This document shows positions 32,306 to 41,497 of a stretch of 64,000 bases of DNA, one piece after another. Position 1 is the first letter of the stretch, and each line of letters begins with the position of its first letter. Origin of the DNA: Haloactinopolyspora alba (GTDB lineage Bacteria > Actinomycetota > Actinomycetes > Jiangellales > Jiangellaceae); the NCBI RefSeq assembly GCF_003014555.1, contig NZ_PYGE01000004.1, positions 1-64,000 of the forward strand. Direction: 5' to 3'. A program made the position numbers and the translations under genes. The notes below the pieces were generated by a model. That model saw nothing but the letters and a program-made list of their open reading frames with translations, searched no databases and was not told where the DNA came from.

Positions 32306-33535
32306 ATGACCGGAGCGCTCGAACCACGCCTTGCCACCGACGACGACTTCGAACTACGCGGCCGGCTGGTGGCCGGCGCGTTCCTTGGCGACACCGAGCA
32401 GACGGACACTGAGCAATTCCGCCTGATCGACGAGCCCGAGCGGACCCACCTGATCACCGACGAGGGCGTCGCGGTGGCGGCCGGCGGCGCGTTGACGCGT
32501 GAGCTGAGCGTGCCCGGCGCGCAGATCCCCGCCGCACACGTCACGGCGGTCGCGGTCGCCGCCACCCACCGCAGGCGCGGGCTGCTCACGTCGATCATGA
32601 CCGCCCAGCTCCGGTCGGTACGTGACCACGGGACCGAGCCGCTGGCCGTGCTGTGGGCCAGCGAGGGCGCGATCTACGGACGGTACGGCTACGGGCTGGC
32701 GTCCTGGCACAGCGGCTACGACGTCGCGGTCCGGGAGACGTCGGTGCCCGGTGAGCTCGCGCCGGGTACCCGGCTGCGCGAAGCGGTTCCGCGGGAGTGC
32801 ACGGAGCGGCTGGCCGAGGTGTTCGACCGGGTCCGTGCACGGCGACCCGGCCTGTCCAGCCGGCCCGGTCGCTGGTGGGAGTACCTGACCGCCGACCCGT
32901 CGAGCTCGCGGCGCGGCCTGTCCGTCGAGCGCGCCGTGTTGTACGAGGTGGACGGCCGGCCCGAGGGGTACGTGCGCTACCGGACGCGCAGCGGGCGCAA
33001 CGACACCGGTCCCGACGGCGAGGTCGTCGTGACCGAACTGGTGGCCGAGACGCCGGCGGCGCACGAGGCGCTGTGGCGGTTCCTGCTCTCCATCGATCTG
33101 GTCCGCACGGTGCGGTACCCGTTCGCCGCCGTCGACGACCCGCTGCCGTACCTGGTGACCAACCCGCACGGGCTGGGCGTGACCGCCGGGCCGGGGCTGT
33201 GGGTGCGCCCGGTCGACGTCCCGGCCGCGTTGGCGGCCCGGCGCTACCTCGTCCCGGTGGACGCGGTGCTCGAGGTGACCGACGCGCGGCTGCCGGAGAA
33301 CGCCGGGCGCTGGCGCCTCGTCGGCGACCCGGCCTCCGCGACCTGCACGCCGACGGACTCCGAGCCGGACGTCACGCTCGACGTCCGCGAGCTCGGTTCG
33401 CTCTACCTCGGCGGTGTCCGGCTGTCGTCGCTGATCGAGGCTGGTCTGGTGCGGGAGCGGACCCATGGGGCGTCGGACCGACTGTGCACCGCGTTCGGCT
33501 GGCGGCACGCGCCCGCGGCCATGGAGGTGTTCTGA
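32306..33535 (+). CDS. Eis-like GNAT N-acetyltransferase
   Basis: A 409-residue protein of the Eis family, which acetylates aminoglycosides or protein lysines and is usually hexameric. The N-terminal GNAT domain contains VTAVAVAATHRRRGLLTSIM (acetyl-CoA binding R/Q-x-x-G-x-G/A-like loop as RRRGLL) and AVLWASEGAIYGRYGYGLAS. A second GNAT-like domain and a C-terminal SCP2-like domain follow. The chain ends in Phe (AAMEVF), the free carboxylate used as general base in Eis. The ATG at 32306 fits the family start. It converges on the methyltransferase-like gene with only 3 bases between stops. Confidence 0.88.
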   Translation: MTGALEPRLATDDDFELRGRLVAGAFLGDTEQTDTEQFRLIDEPERTHLITDEGVAVAAGGALTRELSVPGAQIPAAHVTAVAVAATHRRRGLLTSIMTAQLRSVRDHGTEPLAVLWASEGAIYGRYGYGLASWHSGYDVAVRETSVPGELAPGTRLREAVPRECTERLAEVFDRVRARRPGLSSRPGRWWEYLTADPSSSRRGLSVERAVLYEVDGRPEGYVRYRTRSGRNDTGPDGEVVVTELVAETPAAHEALWRFLLSIDLVRTVRYPFAAVDDPLPYLVTNPHGLGVTAGPGLWVRPVDVPAALAARRYLVPVDAVLEVTDARLPENAGRWRLVGDPASATCTPTDSEPDVTLDVRELGSLYLGGVRLSSLIEAGLVRERTHGASDRLCTAFGWRHAPAAMEVF

Positions 33536-33538
33536 GGC

Positions 33539-34252
33539 TCACGCGCGGGCGACGTACACCGTGTTGGTGGCCTCGCCGCCCTGGTAGTGGTTGGGGAAGC
33601 TGACGATCTCGGCGCTCACGTCCTCGAACACCTGCCGGAGGTCGGCGGTGAACTCCGCGTCGGGCGGGTCGTTCGACCACAGGCCGAACACGCCGCCCGG
33701 CCGGAGCAGCCGGGCGAGCCGCTGTAGGCCCTCCGGCTCGTAGAACGGCGCGTGGCCGGCATGCAGCAGGTGCCGCGGCGAATGGTCGATGTCGACGAGG
33801 ACGGCGTCGAACTGCTGGCCCGGACGGTCGGGATCGATCCCGGAGGGGTCCGCGACCCGTGCGAAGAAGTCGCCGTGGAGCAGCCGGACGCGCGGATCGG
33901 CCGACAACGTGCTGCCGGCCGGGATCAGCCCGCGCTCGTGCCAGCGGATGACCTCCTCGAGCGCCTCCACCACCAGCAGTGATCCGACGTTCGGGTACTC
34001 GAGCGCCGTGAGCGCGGAATGGCCCAGACCGAGCCCGCCGACGACGACGTCGAGCCCGGTCCCGGGCACCGTGTCGAGGCTGCGCCGGGTCAGCTCCACC
34101 TCGCCGGCGGTGAACAGGCTCGACATGAGGAAGTCGTCGTCGAGCTTGATCTCGTACACGTCCCGCTCGACCACCGGGTCCCACCGCCGGCGCAGGCTGA
34201 TCGCGCCGAGCGGTGTCGGGACCCAGTCGAGCTCCTGAAAGCGCGCAGACAC
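33539..34252 (-). CDS. spermidine synthase-like / class I methyltransferase-fold protein
   Basis: A 237-residue protein with a Rossmann-like fold. Motif I is LDVVVGGLGLGHSALTALEY, the acidic strand ends VVEALEEVIRW, then RVRLLHGDFFARV, and the post-I strand FDAVLVDIDHSPRHLL is typical of polyamine aminopropyltransferase-like proteins. The C-terminal VFGLWSNDPPDAEFTADL region matches actinobacterial spermidine-synthase-like proteins of unknown substrate. The GTG at 34252 has GGGGGAG upstream, closely spaced. Not enough is visible to say whether it makes polyamines. Confidence 0.75.
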   Translation of the reverse strand: MSARFQELDWVPTPLGAISLRRRWDPVVERDVYEIKLDDDFLMSSLFTAGEVELTRRSLDTVPGTGLDVVVGGLGLGHSALTALEYPNVGSLLVVEALEEVIRWHERGLIPAGSTLSADPRVRLLHGDFFARVADPSGIDPDRPGQQFDAVLVDIDHSPRHLLHAGHAPFYEPEGLQRLARLLRPGGVFGLWSNDPPDAEFTADLRQVFEDVSAEIVSFPNHYQGGEATNTVYVARA

Positions 34253-34281
34253 GTCTCCCCCGTTCGTGGTGTCGGCCCAGC

Positions 34282-35292
34282 CTAGGCGCCGGCGAGGTGG
34301 TCGATCTCGGCGACGGCTTTCGCGCGCAGCTCCTCCGGGGCGAACGACGCGGTGAAGCTGCGACGGGCGAGCGCGGAGACGCCGGCCTCGTCGAGCCCGG
34401 CGAGCTCGGCGACGATGTCGTACTCGCGGTTCAGGTCTGTGCCGAACATGCCGGGGTCGTCGGTGCTCAGGCAGACCTCGACGCCCGCGGCCAGCATGGT
34501 CGGCACCGGATGCGCGGCGAGCTCCGGCACCGACACCGTCCGCAGGTTCGACGAGACGCAGACCTCCACCGGCACGTCGGTGTCCGCGAGGTGGGCGAGC
34601 AGCTCCGGGTCGGTGACGGCGCTGGTGCCGTGCCCGATCCGGTTGGCGTTGAGGTCCCACAGCGCGGACCAGATCGACTCCGGTCCAGTGGTCTCACCGG
34701 CATGGATCACGGCGTTCAGCCCGAGCCCGCGGGCCGCGGCCACGTGCCGACGGAACATCGCCCGCGGCGCTGCCTGCTCGAGCCCGGCGAGCCCGATCGC
34801 CAGCGTGCCGTCGGGTGCGTGCTCGCGCAGGAAGGCGACGGTCGTGTCGGCGGCGGCGAGCCCACGCTCACCGGGGATGTCGAAGATCCAGCCCAGCTCG
34901 ACGCCCAGGTCGCGGGAGGCCGCGAGCCGGGCCTGTTCGAGGCTCGCGCGCAGGTCCGGTGCGCTGATGCCGGCAGCGAGATGGGTGGCCGCGGTGACGG
35001 TCACCTCGGCCCATCGCACGTTGCACTCGGCGGCGTCCGTCGCCAGGCCCAGGACCAGCGTGACGAGGTCGTCGGGGGTGGTGATCAGCGAGTCGACCGC
35101 GTGGCACACGTCGATGAAGTGCCGGAAGTCGCGGAAGGCGTAGAAGGCGGCGAGCTCGTCGCCGTCGGTCGGCACACCCGCGTCCGGGTGGCGGCGGGCG
35201 AGGTCGAGGACGGTGTGCGGCGACGCCGAACCGACCAGGTGGATGTGCAGTTCGGCCTTGGGGAGGCCGGTGATCAGGGTGGCGAGAGTCAT
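34282..35292 (-). CDS. adenosine deaminase family protein
   Basis: A 336-residue TIM-barrel metal hydrolase. Zinc ligands and catalytic residues are in LPKAELHIHLVGS, HAGETTGPESIWSAL, RIGHGTSAV and CLSTDDPGMFGT. The fold deaminates adenosine; close relatives act on aminodeoxyfutalosine or adenine, so exact substrate is uncertain. ATG at 35292 with GGAG eight bases upstream is preferred over an in-frame start 60 bases earlier. It follows the methyltransferase-like gene's promoter side and is read in the same direction with a 29-base gap before it. Confidence 0.85.
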   Translation of the reverse strand: MTLATLITGLPKAELHIHLVGSASPHTVLDLARRHPDAGVPTDGDELAAFYAFRDFRHFIDVCHAVDSLITTPDDLVTLVLGLATDAAECNVRWAEVTVTAATHLAAGISAPDLRASLEQARLAASRDLGVELGWIFDIPGERGLAAADTTVAFLREHAPDGTLAIGLAGLEQAAPRAMFRRHVAAARGLGLNAVIHAGETTGPESIWSALWDLNANRIGHGTSAVTDPELLAHLADTDVPVEVCVSSNLRTVSVPELAAHPVPTMLAAGVEVCLSTDDPGMFGTDLNREYDIVAELAGLDEAGVSALARRSFTASFAPEELRAKAVAEIDHLAGA

Positions 35293-35701
35293 CGTGGGTG
35301 CTCCGAGGACAGCGGCGCGCGTCCGGGGCGTGGCGGGCCGGTGTGTGGACATCGGCTCCGCGGCCGTGTGGTCACGGCTGTGCGGCGGACCTGCGCCGTC
35401 AGCGGACGGGAGAGGCTGCTGTCCGGCCGTCGGCGCTGCCCGTCGGCCGGACGCGGATTCGCTGTGAACGTGCGTGGACCGTCAAGGAGCGAGGTCGCCG
35501 CGCTCCCGGTCGCTCCCGTAGAGCGGGAGCTTGATCATCGGGGGGCGCGGCACAGCAGCAGCATCTCATCCGGCCCGGGCACGTCGCAGCTCGTTATTTC
35601 AACGGCGGATACGTCGTCCGGCTGGGCGACGGCGTCCGCCGCAAGGCTGCCGACCAGCACGCGTTTCGTCGTGCTGGCGGCGTCGACCGGCCGCGGGCGC
35701 G

Positions 35702-35935
35702 GACGTGCCGGGGGATCACGCCGAGGACCTGCGCCAGTGGACCGCGTACGCCGACCGGCATCTACGTGATCCCGTCGACGGCAGCTGGCACCATGAACCC
35801 GATGCGGCCAACCGTCCGGCCCGGACCATGTGGTCCGGGAAACCGGACGTGTACCGCGCGCTGCACGCCGCACTGATCCCGGTGCTGCCGATCGCCGAGA
35901 GCACCGTCCGTCGTGTCCTGCTGAGAGGTCACCGA
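35702..35935 (+). pseudogene. AGE-family epimerase/isomerase C-terminal remnant
   Basis: The frame reads DLRQWTAYADRHLRDPVDGS, WHHEPDAANRP, then TMWSGKPDVYRALHAALIPV. These are the C-terminal helices and the W-x-GKPD-x-Y motif of N-acylglucosamine 2-epimerase/YihS-type sugar isomerases (usual length about 400). Only about 78 residues remain, and no start or N-terminal half is present. The frame continues without a stop into the downstream kinase gene. The 35293-35701 stretch upstream holds no recognisable gene, only a possible short leftward tail ending at 35535. Confidence 0.7.
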
Positions 35936-36577
35936 ATGTCGCTCCCCGACAGCGACGTCTCCGTCGCGTCCCTGGCCGAACGGGTCGGCGCGCTCCTCGG
36001 CTCCGCCGACCGGCGAGTGCTCGTCGGTGTCGCGGGCCCACCCGGAGCGGGCAAGTCCACGCTCGCCGCGGCCGTGGCCGAGCAGCTGGGCCCGCAGGCG
36101 GTGCTCGTCCCGCAGGACGGATTCCATCTGGCGCAGCGCCAGCTCGAGCAGCAGGGCCTGGCGGATCGCAAGGGTGCACCCGAGACGTTCGACGTCCACG
36201 GTTTCGCGGAGCTGTTGCGGCGGCTGCGCACACGCGGCGACACGGACGTGTACGTGCCGTACTTCGACCGGAGCCTGGAGGAACCGGTCGCCGGCGGCAT
36301 CCGGGTGCGTCCGGACGTGCGGATCGTGCTGACGGAGGGCAACTACCTGCTGCTCGACCGGTTCGGATGGTCCGACGTCCATGCCCAGCTGGACGAGTGC
36401 TGGTACCTGGACCCGCCGGACGAGGTGCGCGTCGAGCGCCTGGTGCGCCGGCACGAGAGCTACGGACAGACCCCGGGGGACGCCCGCGCCTGGGTCGATT
36501 CCGTGGACGAGGTGAACGCGGCGCTGGTGGCACGCAGTGCGCCCCGGGCCGAGCTGCGCGTGCGGGAGTGGCACTGA
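35936..36577 (+). CDS. P-loop sugar/nucleoside kinase (uridine kinase/FrcK-like)
   Basis: A 213-residue kinase of the phosphoribulokinase/uridine kinase group. Walker A is VAGPPGAGKSTLA, followed by VLVPQDGFHLA (catalytic Asp region), VYVPYFDRSLEEPV and IVLTEGNYLLLDRFGW, then VERLVRRHESYGQTPGDARAW, all typical of FrcK-like proteins. The ATG at 35936 has GAGAGGTC upstream. The adjoining epimerase remnant suggests it once acted in a sugar-isomerase/kinase pathway, for example phosphorylating a ketose, but that is inference. Confidence 0.82.
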   Translation: MSLPDSDVSVASLAERVGALLGSADRRVLVGVAGPPGAGKSTLAAAVAEQLGPQAVLVPQDGFHLAQRQLEQQGLADRKGAPETFDVHGFAELLRRLRTRGDTDVYVPYFDRSLEEPVAGGIRVRPDVRIVLTEGNYLLLDRFGWSDVHAQLDECWYLDPPDEVRVERLVRRHESYGQTPGDARAWVDSVDEVNAALVARSAPRAELRVREWH

Positions 36578-36626
36578 CCGACCCCGCATGCTGGCGGTGC
36601 GAGCAGGCGCCCGGGCCGGTCTGGTC

Positions 36627-37106
36627 TCACGTGTCCGCGCAGCTCGGTTCGGCGTCCTCGAGCAGGACCCGCGGTCCGGGGCCGTGCTCGCCCAGCTGAT
36701 CGTGGGTGTTGGCCAGCGCGCAGCAGGTCAGTGACAGGCAGCCGCAGCCGATGCAGTCGGTGAAGTCGTCACGGAGCTGCTGCAGCCGTTTGATCCGCTC
36801 GTCCAGCTCGTCCCGCCAGCGCATCGACAGCTGCTCCCAGTCCTCCCGGGTGGGGGTGCGGCCGTTGGGCAGGTTGTCCATCGCGGAGGCGATCTCGGAC
36901 AGCGGGATACCGACCCGCTGGGCGACCCGGATCAGCGCCACCCGCCGCAGCATGGCGCGCTTGTACCGGCGCTGGTTGCCCGACGTCCGCCGGGACTCGA
37001 TCAGGCCCTGCCGCTCGTAGAAATGCAGCGCCGACACCGCCACTCCGCTGCGGCGAGCCATCTCGCCGACGGTGAGCTCGGCCTTGTTCCACGCCGGTGC
37101 CTCCAT
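36627..37106 (-). CDS. soxR: redox-sensitive transcriptional activator SoxR
   Basis: A 159-residue MerR-family protein. The N-terminal winged HTH is [20 protein letters not shown], the coiled-coil dimerisation helix follows, and the [2Fe-2S] ligands are in [12 protein letters not shown] near residue 124. In actinobacteria SoxR responds to redox-cycling compounds such as quinones. The start ATG at 37106 has GAGGGGG upstream. It is divergent from the quinone reductase gene, and the shared intergenic region has a SoxR-type site. Confidence 0.95.
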   Translation of the reverse strand: MEAPAWNKAELTVGEMARRSGVAVSALHFYERQGLIESRRTSGNQRRYKRAMLRRVALIRVAQRVGIPLSEIASAMDNLPNGRTPTREDWEQLSMRWRDELDERIKRLQQLRDDFTDCIGCGCLSLTCCALANTHDQLGEHGPGPRVLLEDAEPSCADT

Positions 37107-37125
37107 GAACGTGCCCCCTCGACTC

Positions 37126-37156
37126 TTTACCTCAACCAAAATTCAGGTTCTACCGT
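37126..37156 (+). promoter_or_regulatory. SoxR-type promoter and operator
   Basis: TTTACC (37126-37131), a 19-base spacer, and TACCGT (37151-37156) form a MerR/SoxR-type promoter reading toward the quinone reductase. The dyad ACCTCAA...TTCAGGT (37129-37148) matches the SoxR box style (CCTCAA/TTGAGG-like). Control by the adjacent SoxR is strongly suggested. Confidence 0.75.
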
Positions 37157-37191
37157 GACGATGGTACGCCCACTCGAGGAGGATCCGACAG

Positions 37192-38169
37192 ATGGAAGCG
37201 ATACGGCTGCACGAGTTCGGCCCGGCCGAGAACCTGCTGCGTGAGCAGGTGCCGGACCCCGAACCGGCCGAAGGGCAGGTGCGGATCGCCGTCGAGGCCA
37301 GTGGCGTGCACTTCATCGACACCGCGCTGCGCGCGGGAACCATGAAGGGTCCGCTGTTGCCGGATGCGCTGCCCGCGATCCCGGGACGCGAGGTCGCCGG
37401 GACGGTCGACGCGGTGGCTGACGGTGTCGATCCCTCCTGGCTCGGTGCCCGGGTGGTCGCACATCTCGGTCCGGCCGCCGGTGGGTACGCCCGGCTGGCC
37501 GTCGTCGCGGCCTCGTCGCTGCACGTCGTTCCGGACGCCGCGGGATTCGACGCGGCGGTGGCGATGATCGGGACCGGCCGGACCGCCGTCGCCGTCCTCG
37601 ACGCCGCGGTGCCGACCGCGGACGACGTCGTCCTGGTGACGGCGGCCGCGGGCGGGCTGGGGACGCTGTTCGTCCAGGCCGCGCGCCGTATCGGTGCCGA
37701 GGTCGTCGGTGTCGCCGGTGGCCCGGAGAAGGTGGACCATGTCCTGAAGGAGGGGGCGACGCACGCCGTCGACTACACCGAGAGCGACTGGCCGCGCCGG
37801 GTCGCCGACGCGCTCGGCGGGCGCACGGTGAGCCTGGTGCTCGACGGTGTCGGAGGCGAGCAGGGTCGTGCCGCGTTCGACCTGCTGGGCGCCGGTGGGC
37901 GGATGGTGATGTTCGGCTGGTCGTCCGGAGCGTTCGCCTCGTTCACCTCCGCCGACCTCGTCGACCGCGGGCTCACGGCGATGTGGGCGCTCAGCGCGCG
38001 GACCATCGGACAGCCGGGGGTGTTGCGTTCGCTGGAGGAACGCTCGCTGGCCGAGCTGGCGTCCGGGCGGATGCGGCCCCAGGTGCAGCGCTTCCCCCTG
38101 GAGCGAGCGGCCGAGGCGCACGCGGCGCTGGAGAACCGCGCGACGACCGGCAAAGTCGTCCTCGTCTAG
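37192..38169 (+). CDS. NADPH:quinone oxidoreductase (zinc-less MDR family)
   Basis: A 325-residue medium-chain reductase. The opening is MEAIRLHEFGPAENLLREQV, the GroES-like domain contains EASGVHFIDTALRAG, and the Rossmann motif is VLVTAAAGGLGTLFVQAARR. No structural or catalytic zinc ligands are visible, as in quinone reductases/zeta-crystallins. The start has GAGGAGG upstream. Its promoter carries a SoxR site, so it is probably induced by redox-active compounds and may reduce them. Confidence 0.88.
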   Translation: MEAIRLHEFGPAENLLREQVPDPEPAEGQVRIAVEASGVHFIDTALRAGTMKGPLLPDALPAIPGREVAGTVDAVADGVDPSWLGARVVAHLGPAAGGYARLAVVAASSLHVVPDAAGFDAAVAMIGTGRTAVAVLDAAVPTADDVVLVTAAAGGLGTLFVQAARRIGAEVVGVAGGPEKVDHVLKEGATHAVDYTESDWPRRVADALGGRTVSLVLDGVGGEQGRAAFDLLGAGGRMVMFGWSSGAFASFTSADLVDRGLTAMWALSARTIGQPGVLRSLEERSLAELASGRMRPQVQRFPLERAAEAHAALENRATTGKVVLV

Positions 38170-38342
38170 CTCCCCGAAAATGACCACGTTCACCATGGAA
38201 TTCCCTGCGTCACCACCCTTTCAGGCCTGGTGATGCGTGTACGAGCCTGGTGATGTGCCGGATCGTTGATGATCAGCCGGCTCGCTCCGGCCCGGCGGCG
38301 ACGGCGATGCCGCTGCGGCCGGCCGCGATGTCCAGCGTGCCC

Positions 38343-39182
38343 TCAGGCCTGGGACGCCGAGTCCGGACGATCGGTCGACGTGTTCTCGCGCCGGCGCGGG
38401 TCGGCGGCCATGGCGCCGACGAGGAACGCCTCGGCGGTGTCGTCCGGCTCGCGCGCGGACTCCGTCGCCACCACGTCGATGACCACGACGGTGACGTTGT
38501 CCGGCGCGCCGGCGGCAACCGCCAGTTCGATCAACCGGTCGGCCGTCTCGTCGACGGCGTCGGTCTCGCGGAGCGCGGCGCCCACGGCATCGTCGTCGAC
38601 GACATCGGAGAGACCGTCGCTGCAGATCAGCACCCTGTCGCCGGCGCGCACGCGCAGGACCGCGTAGTCCGGTTCGATGGGCTCGTGGCCCTGTAGCACC
38701 TTGGTGACCACCGACCGGGCCGGGTGGTCGCGCGCTGCGGTGGGCGACAGCCGTCCGTCGTCCACCAGCGCCTGGACGAAGGTGTGATCGTGCGTGACCT
38801 GGGTCAGCTCGTCGTCACGCAGGCAGTAGGCGCGGGAGTCGCCGATGTGCGCGACGCCGAATTCCGCGCCGTCCCACAGCATCAGCGTCGCCGTGGTCCC
38901 CATGCCGTGCAGGGACGTGTCGTCCGTGGCCAGTCGCCGGATGCGTTCGTTGGCGGCGGCGAGTGCGTCGGCGAGTACCGCGCGGGCGTCGGTGCCGTCC
39001 GGAGGCCGGTCCACTTGGACGAGCTCGTCGATGGCGGCCTGGCTGGCGACCTCGCCGGCGGCGTGTCCGCCCATGCCGTCGGCGACGGCGAGCAGGTAGG
39101 GGCCGGCGTAGCCGGAGTCCTCGTTGCCTTCGCGCACGAGTCCCGGGTGCGAGCGGGCGGTGTAGCGCAGCGTCAGGGGCAT
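38343..39182 (-). CDS. second PP2C-family protein phosphatase (soluble PstP paralogue)
   Basis: A 279-residue PP2C phosphatase lacking a membrane helix. Metal-site motifs are LVREGNEDSGYAGPY, VADGMGGHAAGEVAS, HIGDSRAYCL and CSDGLSDVV. The N-terminal third is nearly the same as PstP, including 127 identical bases, while the remainder is diverged. It stands alone, away from the kinase operon. It probably dephosphorylates Ser/Thr kinase substrates in the cytoplasm. The C-terminal 30 residues are polar and unstructured. Confidence 0.92.
   Translation of the reverse strand: MPLTLRYTARSHPGLVREGNEDSGYAGPYLLAVADGMGGHAAGEVASQAAIDELVQVDRPPDGTDARAVLADALAAANERIRRLATDDTSLHGMGTTATLMLWDGAEFGVAHIGDSRAYCLRDDELTQVTHDHTFVQALVDDGRLSPTAARDHPARSVVTKVLQGHEPIEPDYAVLRVRAGDRVLICSDGLSDVVDDDAVGAALRETDAVDETADRLIELAVAAGAPDNVTVVVIDVVATESAREPDDTAEAFLVGAMAADPRRRENTSTDRPDSASQA
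39017..39143. repeat. 127-base segment identical to 30138-30264
   Basis: Second copy of the exact match within the soluble PP2C gene, at the same codon offset (residues about 14-55) and orientation, 8,879 bases away from the pstP copy. Confidence 0.95.
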
Positions 39183-39527
39183 CCGCGCCTACTTTCGTTC
39201 CGGACGCGCGGAGCCGACACACTCGGCTCCGGATCGGGAACGCGGTCTGATGCCCACCACATCACCTTCGTCACACCGTGATCACCGACTCTCGGTTCCT
39301 CGGATCGTAGCGGTGTCGCGGGTGCCTGTGGGAGTCCGGCCCGTGTCCGGCCGACACGAACCGCCGTGCAGGGGGTTACGGGGTGCTTCGTCCACAGGCT
39401 CGGCCGAGCGACGAGGTTGTCCACAAATCGCCGTCACGGGGCTGAAACCCATGGCGCCTTCCGCGAACCATGGGCGTCACACGGCAACTCCGGCCGGGAC
39501 TCCCCATTCTCGAGGAAGGACACCACC
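39183..39527. other. intergenic region with DnaA-like boxes
   Basis: 345 bases between divergent genes without a plausible coding frame. It contains one perfect DnaA box TTGTCCACA (39414-39422) and a one-mismatch box TCGTCCACA (39385-39393). Promoters for both neighbours must lie here; no clear -10/-35 pair stands out. Confidence 0.5.
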
Positions 39528-40157
39528 ATGCCCCTCACCAGCATCATCGTGCACGGAATCGCCGCGACGATCGCGCTGGCCGGCGCCGCGGGCGCCACCG
39601 CCGTACCCGCCGTCTCCTCGACCGCGACTCCCGGAGCCGACGGCCGGACGCCGGACGTCGGGTCCCATCACGAGAACACCTCGGGTCTCGTCACGGCCTG
39701 CGATCCCTTCCGCGAGGTTCCGCCGCGCGCCCAGAGCCGGACGGTCGACGGCTTCCGGCTGGGCTGGCTGCCTCCCGGGCTGGGCCCGACGGTCTCCGAC
39801 TTCGAGTACGAGTGGGGCGGGGTGGCCTTCACGACGCGGGTGTGGGAGTCGGGGTCCGACCACTCAGGCTGGGACGTCGACATGCAGGTGTCGGTCCTGC
39901 GTGGCGACCGGCTGCACGATGCGGCCGGGATGCACGCGTTCCTGGCCGAATACCACGAGCGTGATCCCGAGACGTGGGCGCGTACGGAGTTCGATCACCG
40001 AGGCCGGCCCGGGTTCCGCACCGACTCCGAGGTGTTCTGGCTGGCCCGGCCAGGGGTCGTCGTCTCCGTCGACCTCGACCGTTACCGATTCCCGGAACCG
40101 GCTGTCGCCCGCACGGCCTGTGGCGTGAGCGAGGCATCCGGCGCGCAGGTGGGCTGA
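39528..40157 (+). CDS. secreted hypothetical protein
   Basis: A 209-residue protein with a signal peptide (IIVHGIAATIALAGAAGATA, likely cut near AVPA). The mature part contains VDGFRLGWLPPGLGPTVSDF, an opening common in actinobacterial secreted proteins of unknown function, and ends with a Cys-containing tail. Two Cys residues (ACDPF and TACGV) could form a disulfide. ATG at 39528 has GAGGAAGGA upstream. No enzyme motif is seen. Confidence 0.75.
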   Translation: MPLTSIIVHGIAATIALAGAAGATAVPAVSSTATPGADGRTPDVGSHHENTSGLVTACDPFREVPPRAQSRTVDGFRLGWLPPGLGPTVSDFEYEWGGVAFTTRVWESGSDHSGWDVDMQVSVLRGDRLHDAAGMHAFLAEYHERDPETWARTEFDHRGRPGFRTDSEVFWLARPGVVVSVDLDRYRFPEPAVARTACGVSEASGAQVG

Positions 40158-40166
40158 CCCGGCAGG

Positions 40167-40212
40167 GCAGCGCCCCCGGGGGGCCGGATCGGGACACCCC
40201 GGGGGCCGCTGC
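40167..40212. terminator. strong bidirectional hairpin terminator
   Basis: GCAGCGCCCCCGGGG (40167-40181) pairs with CCCCGGGGGCCGCTGC (40197-40212) with a single extra C, between two convergent genes. Confidence 0.85.
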
Positions 40213-40244
40213 GTCCGCGACCGGACAAGGGTCGATCGGCGGGT

Positions 40245-41489
40245 TCACGCATCACGCGATCCGCTGTCGTCGATCTGCTGCCGCCTGTTCTCCAGGAACG
40301 CCTGTTCCACCGGGTTGCGGGTACGCGCGATCGCCCGGTCGTAGGCACCGGCCGCCTCGGCGTCCCGGCCCAAGCGGCGCAGCAGATCCGCACGGACCGC
40401 GTGGAACAGGTGGTACCGGTCGAGATCCAGCTCGTCGACGAGGGCGAGCCCTGCTTCGTCGCCTTCGACCTCGGCCACGGCGACCGCCCGGTTGAGCGCG
40501 ACGACCGGGCTCGCGGCGATGGCGGCGAGCTGGTCGTACAGCTGCCAGATCTGCTTCCAGTCCGTGTCCGCCGCAGTGTCGGCGTCGCTGTGTACGGCGT
40601 TGATGGCGGCCTGGATCTGGTACACCCCGGGCTGGTTCCGTCGCAGGCACCGCCGCACGATCGCCTGACCCTCGGCGATGAGCGCGCGGTCCCAGCGGGT
40701 CCGGTCCTGTTCGGCCAGCAGGACGAGCTCGCTGTCGGCGGTGATCCGGGCCGGCCGGCGCGACTCCACCAGCAGCATCAACGCCAGCAGGCCCATGACC
40801 TCCGGCTCGTCGGGCATCAGCTCGGCCAGCAGCCGGCCCAGCCGGATCGCCTCCGCGCCGAGGTCGTCTCGGGTGGGCTGCTCCCCCGAACTCGCCGTGT
40901 GCCCTTCGTTGAAGATGAGGTAGACGACAGCGAGCACAGCGCCGAGACGGTCCGGGAGGTCGGCGTCGGCAGGCACGCGGTACGGGATGCGCGCGTCGCG
41001 GATCTTGCCCTTGGCGCGGGATATCCGTTGCGCCATCGTCGGCTCGGGGACGAGGAACGCCTGGGCGATCTCCGCGGTGCTCAGTCCGCCCACGAGCCGC
41101 AGTGTCAGCGCCACCCGCGCGGCCGGCGCGAGTGCGGGGTGGCAACAGGTGAAGATGAGCCGTAACCGATCGTCGTCCACGGGTCCCTCCTGGGCCGCTG
41201 TGCCGCTCCGACCGTCGGCGTGCAGCAGCGCGGCCTGCGCGTGCCGGTCCGCGCGGGTGCTCTCGCGGCGCAGCCGGTCGATGGCCCGGTTGCGGGCGGT
41301 GGTGATGATCCACCCGGACGGGCTCGGCGGCAGACCGTCCGCCGGCCATCGGCGTACGGCGGTGGCGAAGGCGTCCTGGACGGACTCCTCGGCGATGTCG
41401 ATGTCGCCGAAGGTGCGGACCAGGACCGCCACCGCGCGCGCGTGCTCCGCGCGGAACACGCGCTCGATCTCGGAGTGCCGGGTCGGCAT
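40245..41489 (-). CDS. ECF42-group RNA polymerase sigma factor (DUF6596, C-terminal TPR-like)
   Basis: A 414-residue sigma factor. Region 2 (residues about 5-75) has [20 protein letters not shown] and the -10 recognition stretch [18 protein letters not shown]; region 4 (about 115-170) has [21 protein letters not shown] long C-terminal helical extension contains [19 protein letters not shown] and [20 protein letters not shown], typical of ECF42, where the TPR-like tail replaces an anti-sigma factor. It is encoded just after a YciI/DGPF protein, its usual partner. ATG at 41489 is preferred. The regulon is unknown. Confidence 0.92.
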   Translation of the reverse strand: MPTRHSEIERVFRAEHARAVAVLVRTFGDIDIAEESVQDAFATAVRRWPADGLPPSPSGWIITTARNRAIDRLRRESTRADRHAQAALLHADGRSGTAAQEGPVDDDRLRLIFTCCHPALAPAARVALTLRLVGGLSTAEIAQAFLVPEPTMAQRISRAKGKIRDARIPYRVPADADLPDRLGAVLAVVYLIFNEGHTASSGEQPTRDDLGAEAIRLGRLLAELMPDEPEVMGLLALMLLVESRRPARITADSELVLLAEQDRTRWDRALIAEGQAIVRRCLRRNQPGVYQIQAAINAVHSDADTAADTDWKQIWQLYDQLAAIAASPVVALNRAVAVAEVEGDEAGLALVDELDLDRYHLFHAVRADLLRRLGRDAEAAGAYDRAIARTRNPVEQAFLENRRQQIDDSGSRDA

Positions 41490-41497
41490 GTCCGTGG

